The notes under the pieces are model-generated. The model was not told the origin of the DNA. It searched no databases and worked only from the letters and a program-made list of their open reading frames with translations. 37,623 bases of DNA from Flavobacteriales bacterium (GTDB taxonomy: Bacteria > Bacteroidota > Bacteroidia > Flavobacteriales_D > CAJJDF01). The stretch spans positions 1 to 37,623 of the forward strand of contig JALRIS010000091.1 of assembly GCA_023255335.1 (NCBI GenBank), in the 5' to 3' direction. The position numbers and the translations under genes were made by a program. Below are positions 31,776-37,623 of this stretch, in pieces; within the stretch, counting starts at the first letter, position 1, and each line of letters starts with the position of its first letter.

Positions 31776-33782
31776 TTATCTGAACACTGAAATATTGCCT
31801 CTGTAGGCGTTTGTGCCTATCTCAATTACATAAAAATACACTCCTTCTGACACTTCCTTGTTCATGTAAGTTCCATCCCAATTTTCGTTGGGGTCATTGG
31901 AGGTAAAAATCACATTTCCCCATCTGTTGTAGATTCTTATTGAATACGGGTAAACTCCTAAGTAACGCACTTTAAAAGAGTCGTTTACTCCATCCTTATT
32001 TGGAGAAAATACATTAGGGATAAATAGAGTTTCGCAGCTTTCCACTTTATAATAAAAACGTTTGCTACATCCATTTAGGGAAATATCAACAAAATAATTC
32101 CCTGGTCTTGTAGCCACCCAACTCGAATTCGTTGAGTTATCGTGCCACTTGTACGTTGCCAGAGGAATTTCCGCCTCTATCAAGAGAGAGCTGTTTTCAC
32201 ACAAAACGGTATCTCGATACAAATTCCATGGAGAAGGAAAATCAATTGTGTCAATCTGTATGGTATCACTCACCGAAATTCCGTGACAAATGTTGGTTGC
32301 AGTTAATACATAACTACCGGGATGATTCACGGTTAAAGTTGGAGTGGTAGCTCCAGTTGACCACAAAAACTGTTGAAAAAGAGAAGATGATTGGTTGGAA
32401 AGTGTTATCTCAGAATTGGGGCATAAGGCTGTGTCTTTTCCCAAGTCTAGCGAAAAGATGTTGGTTTGGCATAAGGTCTCGAGGGTGTTTGTCAAAGATT
32501 GCTGTGAATAAGACGAATCTATGATTTGTGGCAAAGGTTGATTTGTGGCATTCACTGTAGGAAAAGATTGGGTGACAGTTTCTGTAAACATGGAATCTTG
32601 GATAGAGGTATCACAGCCTAATTTATAGTCGTTGTCCAAAACTCCAAAGTATGGCTTATGCGTAAAAGAGGAATCTATTACACCGGTGACTATTGGATTG
32701 CCATTTTTGAGAAAGGCTACACCTGAACCGGTAAGTCTTTGAACTGAACTGCTAAGTGTCAGTGTGTTTTTCTTTTTGATTGAGAGGTCTTTGTCAAATT
32801 CTACGAGGGTGGGCAGATTTCTGCTAAGACTCCCATTCAAAATACAGGTAAATGTGGAATCATTTTTTTTCGCGATACTTCGATTAATGCTGTTGTAATT
32901 GATGGTTTTTTTGTGAATCGTGGCTAAGTTTCCTGATTTATCTATTTTAAAAAAGCTCAAACTTAGTGAGGAACCGCTATTTGTACCGTTAAATACATAC
33001 CCGTCTGCTAATTCGATAGGTGCCGAAAAGAAGTAGTTCCCAAGATCTGAAATGTTGGTAGCCCACTGCACGGTTCCAGTGAAATTTAACTTGATAAACC
33101 TCAGTCCGGTTCTCAACAAAAATCCATTATCCGAGGTAGAAATTCCACCGCCCCAAATTCCTCCCAGGTTGTATGATTTCATCCATTGCAAGTGACCATT
33201 TCTGTTGAGTTTATACAAAAAAGTAGAAACACTGCCAGCCCCAATAGGATTGAGGCTTCCATAAACAAAAAGTTCTCCTTGCTTGTTTTCAATAAGGGAG
33301 TAAGAGATCAGAGAATATCCAGTCATGTGAAATGAGCGGCTCCATGAAATATTTCCGTTGGAATCTATGAGGGTAACTCTTGAATCTGAATGAGTTGAGT
33401 GAGTTTCTGTGGTGACAAAACCAAATTCCTTTTTGGACAAGGGAGCGAAACTTGAGACTAAGAGAATTCTGTTTAATCGAGTAAAATTGTACTGGTTTTG
33501 CCATTGTATCGTACCACACTCATCAAATTTTATCAAGCGCAAACTGTCATATTCCCACACTACTGGGTTGTTTTCACTGGCATACACCATGATGTCTCTA
33601 TTCTGCTTTACAGAAGAAACTTTTTGCAGCAGTGTACTTTGAGAGTAACTAATAGAAAAAAATACCGTCCCAATCACCCCAAGCATCACTGCGATTAGTT
33701 TAGAAAAGATATGTTGTGTGTTGCTTTCCAATGCTTCTAACTTACCAAAATATCGTGAGATCTTGTGCCTGTCAATTCTCAA
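31776..33782 (-). CDS. T9SS type B sorting-domain surface protein
   Basis: Up to 668 residues. The body has repeated DIMVYASENNP, GFVTTETHS, GTVQWATNISDL and GNLATIHK segments suggestive of a beta-propeller of the kind in SBBP/WD repeats. A later Ig-like region (STGATTPTLTVNHPGSYVLTATN) leads to the C-terminal sorting domain LFIPNVFSPNKDGVNDSF, IYNRWGNVIFTS, ENWDGTYM. The start is uncertain. A TTG at 33782 overlaps the upstream gene stop by 4 bp; an ATG at 33686 gives a short signal peptide (MLGVIGTVFFSISYSQ) without a charged n-region. Secreted by the type IX system; ligand unknown. Confidence 0.85.
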   Translation of the reverse strand: MRIDRHKISRYFGKLEALESNTQHIFSKLIAVMLGVIGTVFFSISYSQSTLLQKVSSVKQNRDIMVYASENNPVVWEYDSLRLIKFDECGTIQWQNQYNFTRLNRILLVSSFAPLSKKEFGFVTTETHSTHSDSRVTLIDSNGNISWSRSFHMTGYSLISYSLIENKQGELFVYGSLNPIGAGSVSTFLYKLNRNGHLQWMKSYNLGGIWGGGISTSDNGFLLRTGLRFIKLNFTGTVQWATNISDLGNYFFSAPIELADGYVFNGTNSGSSLSLSFFKIDKSGNLATIHKKTINYNSINRSIAKKNDSTFTCILNGSLSRNLPTLVEFDKDLSIKKKNTLTLSSSVQRLTGSGVAFLKNGNPIVTGVIDSSFTHKPYFGVLDNDYKLGCDTSIQDSMFTETVTQSFPTVNATNQPLPQIIDSSYSQQSLTNTLETLCQTNIFSLDLGKDTALCPNSEITLSNQSSSLFQQFLWSTGATTPTLTVNHPGSYVLTATNICHGISVSDTIQIDTIDFPSPWNLYRDTVLCENSSLLIEAEIPLATYKWHDNSTNSSWVATRPGNYFVDISLNGCSKRFYYKVESCETLFIPNVFSPNKDGVNDSFKVRYLGVYPYSIRIYNRWGNVIFTSNDPNENWDGTYMNKEVSEGVYFYVIEIGTNAYRGNISVFR

Positions 33783-34165
33783 CGTATTTTTTTTCGTTGG
33801 ATATAAAGATATTCGACAAGAAAAAAAATAAATAATAAGGCCGTATATATGGTTGCGCCATTCACATTGAAAGGTCTACCCGAACCCCAAAACACCCCAT
33901 AAAGAATAGTAATGAAATGATAAGCGCCAAACAGTAGAAAGAACAGAACAGGATAATCTTTCATTTTGAAAAACAAGACAGCTATGAGTGAGTGAGAGAA
34001 CAATCCTGCATAGCTAGTAAGTAGGAACAATCCAGCCAGAGGCCAATGTTGGATTTTGAAAATAACACCGATCACAAGAAGTCCTGTCCAGATATAAAAA
34101 AGCGAATACTTGAATGTGTCTTTGGGCTTTTTGGTAAAATAATCGTCAAGAATGTCGTTCTCCAT
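33779..34165 (-). CDS. small integral membrane protein with FKIQHWP motif
   Basis: 128 residues with four hydrophobic segments: SLFYIWTGLLVIGVIF, GLFLLTSYAGLFSHSLIAVLFF, VLFFLLFGAYHFITILYGVFW and ALLFIFFLVEYLYI. GVIFKIQHWPLAG resembles the FKI(M/Q)HWP element of GldL and many Bacteroidota membrane proteins; I would not call it GldL, which has a long cytoplasmic C-terminus. It is coupled to the downstream surface protein by a 4-bp overlap. Confidence 0.7.
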   Translation of the reverse strand: MENDILDDYFTKKPKDTFKYSLFYIWTGLLVIGVIFKIQHWPLAGLFLLTSYAGLFSHSLIAVLFFKMKDYPVLFFLLFGAYHFITILYGVFWGSGRPFNVNGATIYTALLFIFFLVEYLYIQRKKIR

Positions 34166-34225
34166 AGAAAATTAAAGATACTATTTTTTCGTTGAACTAA
34201 GGGTAGAAAACTCTATAACGAAGAA

Positions 34226-34255
34226 AACCCTTACAATCAAATGATTATAAGGGTT
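34226..34255 (-). terminator. terminator of the tRNA-Ser gene
   Basis: AACCCTTATAATCA pairs with TGATTGTAAGGGTT on the minus strand (14 positions, one G-U) across TT, with TTCTT following. It starts 4 bp after the tRNA 3' end. Confidence 0.75.
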
Positions 34256-34259
34256 CTTG

Positions 34260-34343
34260 CGGAGAGACAGGGACTCGAACCCTGGCGACCAGTTAAGGTC
34301 GACAGATTAGCAATCTGCTGCATTACCACTCTGCCACCTCTCC
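34260..34343 (-). tRNA. tRNA-Ser (anticodon GCU)
   Basis: On the minus strand the 84-nt gene starts GGAGAGG and ends TCTCTCC plus discriminator G, giving a 7-bp acceptor stem with one G-U. The T arm is CAGGGTTCGAGTCCCTG, the anticodon loop TTGCTAA lies in stem CAGA/TCTG, and a long variable arm (GTCGACC ... GGTCGCC) marks a class II serine tRNA. CCA is not encoded. Confidence 0.95.
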
Positions 34344-34354
34344 GTTAAGGTGTG

Positions 34355-34382
34355 CAAATATATAAAAGTTTCGTTTACTCAA
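34355..34382 (-). promoter_or_regulatory. promoter of the tRNA-Ser gene
   Basis: Minus strand TTG (34382-34380), 17-bp spacer, TATATTTG (34362-34355), ending 11 bases before the tRNA 5' end. TAnnTTTG matches exactly. Confidence 0.65.
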
Positions 34383-34395
34383 AAAATAAAAGTGA

Positions 34396-35550
34396 TTAAA
34401 AAAACGAAGCATTTTCTTTTGCCATTTTTCTGAGTAAGCTACTTGGTCTGTAGCGGTCTTCTCCGTAAGTTTGATACAGGTTTTCTAACAAAGAAAGTGG
34501 TTTATTGGCACCAATTTCGTCACACCAAGCCAAAAGCCCTTTGGGGTAATTGGTACCAAATCTCATAGCTAAGTCAATATCTTCTGCACTGGCAACTTGC
34601 CAAAATACGGCATCTGCCGCCTCGTTGATAAGCATTGCAAGAATCCTATCAAAAATATGACGTTTCAACTCTTCGTCTTCACTTGGTTTGGGGCGAGAGG
34701 CGTTTTCTGAATACTCATAAAATCCCTTTCCTGTTTTTCTTCCAAGCAATCCTGCTTCGGAAAAACGTTTCTGTGTAAACGAGGGTTTGTACCGCGGATC
34801 AAAGTAAAATGAGGTAAACACTGTTTCGGTCACCGTATAGTTCACATCATTCCCGATATAGTCCATCAATTCAAATGGGCCCATTCTAAATCCACCAATT
34901 TCTTTCATTGCAGCATCAATGGTGGCAAAATCAGCAATTCCCTCTTCGTATATCCTCAGTGCCTCTCCATAAAACGGACGAGCGACACGATTCACGATAA
35001 ATCCTGGAGTGTCTTTTACCAGAGCGGTTACTTTTTTCCAACTGTCAATCGTTTGCTTGGATAATTGTGTAACGGAGTGGGAGGTAGTAATGCTTGGAAT
35101 TATTTCAACAAGTTTCATGAGTGGAGCAGGATTAAAAAAGTGAATCCCGATGACTCTCTCTGGGTGTTTGCAGGCAGAGGAGATAGAGGCAATTGAAAGC
35201 GAGGAGGTATTGGATGCCAATATACACTTGTCGGACACGATGGTTTCGAGTTTAGAAAAAACGGTTTGTTTGATTTCTAAATTTTCGATGATTGCCTCGA
35301 TCACCAAGTCTGAGTTTTCCAATAACTCCATCGAATCAACAAAACTGATTCTTCCTAAAATATCGTCAGCTTCTTGTTGAGTGTATTTCTGCTTTTCTAC
35401 CAGTCTGGTAAATACTTTGTTCAAGCTTGCTCCGGCTTTTTCAATCGCGGTAGCATTTGTATCAAATACCATTACTTCTTCCCCGGCAGTTGCCGCTACT
35501 TGAGCAATTCCAGACCCCATAGATCCAGCTCCTATAATTCCTATGTTCAT
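34396..35550 (-). CDS. paaH: 3-hydroxyacyl-CoA dehydrogenase, PaaH type
   Basis: 384 residues. NAD-dependent oxidation of 3-hydroxyacyl-CoA esters, in the phenylacetate pathway 3-hydroxyadipyl-CoA. Rossmann motif GIIGAGSMGSGIAQVAA, catalytic-region IGIHFFNPAPLMKLVEII, DTPGFIVNRVARPFYGEA and GPFELMDYIGNDVN, with the second C-terminal HCDH domain (AMRFGTNYPKGLLAWCDEIG). The symbol rests on the neighbouring PaaG-type gene; other 3-hydroxyacyl-CoA substrates are possible. The gap to upstream paaG is filled by the 7-bp array. Confidence 0.88.
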   Translation of the reverse strand: MNIGIIGAGSMGSGIAQVAATAGEEVMVFDTNATAIEKAGASLNKVFTRLVEKQKYTQQEADDILGRISFVDSMELLENSDLVIEAIIENLEIKQTVFSKLETIVSDKCILASNTSSLSIASISSACKHPERVIGIHFFNPAPLMKLVEIIPSITTSHSVTQLSKQTIDSWKKVTALVKDTPGFIVNRVARPFYGEALRIYEEGIADFATIDAAMKEIGGFRMGPFELMDYIGNDVNYTVTETVFTSFYFDPRYKPSFTQKRFSEAGLLGRKTGKGFYEYSENASRPKPSEDEELKRHIFDRILAMLINEAADAVFWQVASAEDIDLAMRFGTNYPKGLLAWCDEIGANKPLSLLENLYQTYGEDRYRPSSLLRKMAKENASFF

Positions 35551-35634
35551 TTATTAAGTCGTTAGTCGTTAAGTATTGAGTCATTAGTTACAATTCCTTA
35601 GTCTAGAGACTGAGGACTGAATACTGCCGACTGT
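35551..35634. repeat. twelve-unit degenerate 7-bp tandem array, inverting midway
   Basis: The gap between the paaG stop and paaH start is twelve heptamers in one register from 35551 on. Units in the left half carry AGTC or GTCG (for example GTCGTTA at 35558 and 35565, AGTCATT at 35579, AGTCTAG at 35600). Those in the right half carry the reverse complement GACT (AGACTGA at 35607, GGACTGA at 35614, CGACTGT at 35628). The two halves can pair to an imperfect stem. Confidence 0.8.
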
Positions 35635-36410
35635 TAGTTTCCTTTAAATTCTGGTTTTCTTTTTTCCAAAAATGCTGCAATTCCTTCTTTGTTATCGTAG
35701 GTGTTAGCTGCTTCTATTTGCAATTCTTTTTCCACACCCAATTGTGTTGCCAAGTCATTGGTTAAAGCCAGGTTCAATGCTCTTTTGGTGAGGCCAATCC
35801 CCTTGGTAGGCCGTTGTGCCAGGTTCTTCGCGAACTCGAGACAAGTTGTAAATAGTTCTTCGTGTTCCACTACTTCGTAAATCATTCCAATCTCTTTGGC
35901 TTTTTCGGCCGAAAATTTATCAGCCAAAAACATGTGAGCCGCAGCTCGCTGCATCCCAATTAATCGAGGAAGAAAAAATGTACCACCACTATCTGGAACT
36001 AACCCAATACTGCTAAACGATTGTATAAAACTTGCTTTTGTACTAGCAAATGTAATGTCGCAAGCCAATGCTATGTTTGCGCCAGCTCCTGCCGCCACTC
36101 CATTTATTGCTCCAATAATTGGTTTTTCTATAGTTCTTAATTTATGAATAATAGGATTGTAAGTGGTTTCCACAATTTCTCCAATGGAGGGTCCTCCTTT
36201 GGCGGTTGCTTCTTTTAGGTCTTGTCCTGCACAAAATCCTTTTCCTTCGGCTGTCAAGATTATAGCCCGGATGGTTTCGTCTTGTTCGAATTTATCCAAG
36301 GCAGCTTGAACTTCTTTTGCCATAGGGATATGAAAACTGTTGTAAACCTCCGGACGATTGAGCGTAATTATTCCCACTCCGTCTGTGGTTTCTTTTTTGA
36401 TAAATTCCAT
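35634..36410 (-). CDS. paaG: enoyl-CoA hydratase/isomerase, PaaG type
   Basis: 258 residues. In phenylacetate degradation PaaG isomerises the ring 1,2-epoxyphenylacetyl-CoA to the oxepin. TLNRPEVYNSF, GKGFCAGQDLKE (oxyanion hole) and NGVAAGAGANIALACD are crotonase motifs. The SIGLVPDSGGTFFLPRLIG segment has Asp in PDSGG, as in PaaG, where hydratases have Glu. Upstream of paaH in the same direction. The rest of the paa cluster is not in the window. Confidence 0.88.
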   Translation of the reverse strand: MEFIKKETTDGVGIITLNRPEVYNSFHIPMAKEVQAALDKFEQDETIRAIILTAEGKGFCAGQDLKEATAKGGPSIGEIVETTYNPIIHKLRTIEKPIIGAINGVAAGAGANIALACDITFASTKASFIQSFSSIGLVPDSGGTFFLPRLIGMQRAAAHMFLADKFSAEKAKEIGMIYEVVEHEELFTTCLEFAKNLAQRPTKGIGLTKRALNLALTNDLATQLGVEKELQIEAANTYDNKEGIAAFLEKRKPEFKGN

Positions 36411-36464
36411 GGTTTTTTTTGTTTCCTTAAAATTAAAGATTCTCTCTTCAAAAAGAAAGAATTG

Positions 36465-37067
36465 TCATGACTTAAATTCCAACTTTTGTTCTTTAAAGTA
36501 TTCCTCGCAACGCGCTACAAGCTCTGGAAAAAAAATCAAGAAGTCCTTTTCCAATTCTTCTTCAAGTTCTTGTAAATCCGTCAAAGCATTTTGAATCGTA
36601 TTGGAATAGTTAGCTCTTCTTCCGATACTTTGAAGTGCTTTGTTTATACCCCAATACGTTTTGTAATTAGAAAACCAATCATTTTCTCGCATGTGAGGAA
36701 GGAATTCAACTACTTTTTTTGGAAAATAGGTCTTAAGCTCCCAAAAATCGTCATACACCGATTTGGCAAACTCTTCAAGTGGAATATGGGAGTACAACGT
36801 CCAGTTTTTTGCCAGGAAATAATCGTAATATACGTCCAACAAGACTGAAGAATATTTGCCTTGTCTGGGATGTAGAAGTTTTTTACTTCTTGCTACAAGA
36901 GGGTGAGTGTCCGTGAATTCATCAATTATTCGATGAAGGGTGATCCCGACTTGTATAGGTCTTGGAAAATCTGTCAACTCTTTCCCTTTCATGAAATCAC
37001 CTAAAAAATTACCGATTCGTATTTCTTTGTTGCATCCAGAAAGGTATTGGTGAGCAAGATAATTCAT
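36465..37067 (-). CDS. acpH: acyl carrier protein phosphodiesterase
   Basis: 200 residues. AcpH removes the phosphopantetheine arm from acyl carrier protein. MNYLAHQYLSG, IGNFLGDFMKGK, GITLHRIIDEFTDTHPLVARSKKLL and YSSVLLDVYYDYFLAKNW are the family motifs, with the metal-coordinating His/Asp of HRIIDEFTDTHP intact; a C-terminal FFPELVARCEEYF helix ends it. It has its own leader with the inverted repeat at 37100-37130. It is 54 bp upstream of paaG on the same strand. Confidence 0.92.
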   Translation of the reverse strand: MNYLAHQYLSGCNKEIRIGNFLGDFMKGKELTDFPRPIQVGITLHRIIDEFTDTHPLVARSKKLLHPRQGKYSSVLLDVYYDYFLAKNWTLYSHIPLEEFAKSVYDDFWELKTYFPKKVVEFLPHMRENDWFSNYKTYWGINKALQSIGRRANYSNTIQNALTDLQELEEELEKDFLIFFPELVARCEEYFKEQKLEFKS

Positions 37068-37099
37068 TTCTCTTTATTTGGTGAGGTAAAAGTACGATT

Positions 37100-37130
37100 A
37101 ATCTGACCAATGATTCTACTCGATCAGATT
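37100..37130. promoter_or_regulatory. inverted repeat upstream of acpH
   Basis: AATCTGA at 37100-37106 and TCAGATT at 37124-37130, perfect 7-bp arms 17 bp apart, upstream of the acpH start. A possible operator; no regulator gene is nearby. Confidence 0.35.
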
Positions 37131-37138
37131 CTTCTTGT

Positions 37139-37175
37139 AAAAAAAAAAGGAAAGCGGTTGGGCTTTCCTTTTTTT
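37139..37175. terminator. bidirectional-looking intrinsic terminator
   Basis: GGAAAGC (37149-37155), loop GGTTGG, GCTTTCC (37162-37168), flanked by an A run (37139-37148) and a T run (37169-37175), so it can act in either direction. Here it closes the minus-strand surface-protein gene. Confidence 0.88.
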
Positions 37176-37191
37176 GTTGTTAAGAGTTAAG

Positions 37192-37623
37192 TTATTGAAC
37201 TATTACGCGATATTGCTCAATGTTCGTTTCGTCTTGTATCAGAATGATGTAAATTCCTTTAGAAACTTTGTTTAACATGTATTTTTTTGATTCGTTTGAT
37301 TGGAAATACGTGTTTTCTGAAAATACAATTCTTCCTTTGGTATCCATTAAAGTAACTTGAAAGACTCCTGACTTGTCTTTGTTCCTCAATTGGAATTCTC
37401 CTTGGTTGGGGTTTGGATACACCAAAAATCTTTCTGTATGACTAAGTTCATTTAGTCCAATTGTAGAAGGAGTAGTATCTCGTACTACAAAGTTGTCTAG
37501 ATGGAACCTATTATTGTTGTTGGCAGTTGTAGAACGTCCATAGAATCCAAATTTCACTTTGCCAGTTTTGTTTTTAATCACTTTCACAAATCTGTTTGTT
37601 CCTGGGCTTACAGGTGTGCTAGC
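37192..37623 (-). CDS. T9SS type A sorting-domain protein, C-terminal part (partial)
   Basis: Reading continues open to the right edge (frame ASTPVSPGTNRFVKVIKNK... upstream of the visible GTG at 37587), so the start is outside. The last 143 residues show the end of a beta-sandwich module (GKVKFGFYGRSTTA, FHLDNFVVRDTT) and the type A sorting domain: FLVYPNPNQGEFQLRN, VTLMDTKGRIVF, KGIYIILIQDETNIEQYRVIVQ. This marks a protein secreted by the type IX system. Its enzymatic or adhesive part lies beyond the window. Confidence 0.88.
   Translation of the reverse strand, partial: ASTPVSPGTNRFVKVIKNKTGKVKFGFYGRSTTANNNNRFHLDNFVVRDTTPSTIGLNELSHTERFLVYPNPNQGEFQLRNKDKSGVFQVTLMDTKGRIVFSENTYFQSNESKKYMLNKVSKGIYIILIQDETNIEQYRVIVQ

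Noticed and set aside
33409-33698. Plus-strand frames within the surface-protein gene
   Set aside because: Antisense shadows; the minus-strand gene explains the open reading.
33779-34165. GldL identity for the FKIQHWP membrane protein
   Set aside because: It lacks GldL length and C-terminal domain, and no other gld genes are near; the motif occurs in many unrelated membrane proteins of the phylum.

Overview
The window is AT-rich bacterial chromosome from the phylum Bacteroidota, most likely Flavobacteriales. The evidence is internal. A DNA polymerase III alpha subunit carries an N-terminal DnaQ-type exonuclease. Three secreted proteins end in type IX secretion sorting domains (two type B/CHU-like, one type A). 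There are DUF5777, DUF4270 and PD40 families, a TTG/TAnnTTTG promoter style, and the gene orders tgt-lptG, zapB-like-zapA-rny and panC<>glgA-like-DUF4270-glmS. Genus cannot be fixed from the sequence alone. It reads as an ordinary housekeeping segment: I see no transposase, integrase, phage gene, CRISPR array, toxin-antitoxin pair or restriction system.

Layout. 1-5.6 kb, all minus: the start of dnaE (cut by the left edge), then a run of envelope genes (DUF5777 barrel, cytochrome c, small heme lipoprotein, TPR-PD40 protein, CysZ/EI24-like membrane protein). 5.8-7.6 kb, plus: purB and panD. 7.6-10.5 kb, minus: a barrel-like protein, an RsmI-type methylase, an arginine/tyrosine phosphatase-type LMW-PTP, a 2-Cys peroxiredoxin with a textbook terminator, and a 45-residue lipoprotein. 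10.6-12.9 kb: DUF4442 thioesterase-like protein (plus) facing an M23 peptidase (minus). 13.0-15.2 kb, plus: coiled-coil ZapB-like protein, zapA, rny. 15.3-20 kb, minus: a type B T9SS cargo protein, lptG/lptF, tgt. 20.1-22.8 kb, plus: sigma factor, rsmG, TPR protein. 22.8-24.2 kb, minus: sodium:solute symporter. 24.3-25.7 kb, plus: TraB/GumN-like lipoprotein and a small secreted protein. 26-31.8 kb: panC (minus), diverging from glgA-like, DUF4270, glmS, a membrane protein and an S4 RNA-binding protein (plus). 31.8-37.6 kb, minus: type B cargo protein, small membrane protein, tRNA-Ser(GCU), paaH-type dehydrogenase, paaG-type isomerase, AcpH, and the C-terminus of a type A cargo protein cut by the right edge.

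Functional themes are beta-alanine/pantothenate supply (panD and panC, 18 kb apart), purine synthesis (purB), cell-wall amino-sugar supply and remodelling (glmS, M23 peptidase, zapA), LPS export (lptG), RNA metabolism (rny, tgt, rsmG, RsmI-like) and phenylacetate-type CoA-ester catabolism (paaG, paaH).

The most unexpected structure is non-coding. The whole gap between paaG and paaH is a degenerate tandem array of 7-base units that inverts midway, so it can fold on itself. A shorter array of the same kind lies between the peroxiredoxin stop codon and its terminator, with weaker traces elsewhere. A perfect 12-bp hairpin also lies inside the signal-peptide codons of the DUF4270 gene. Several proteins have lost textbook catalytic or metal-binding residues: the Tgt zinc cysteines, a PHP histidine in DnaE, the KxGG motif of the glycogen-synthase-like protein and the GTxH motif of the TraB-like protein.
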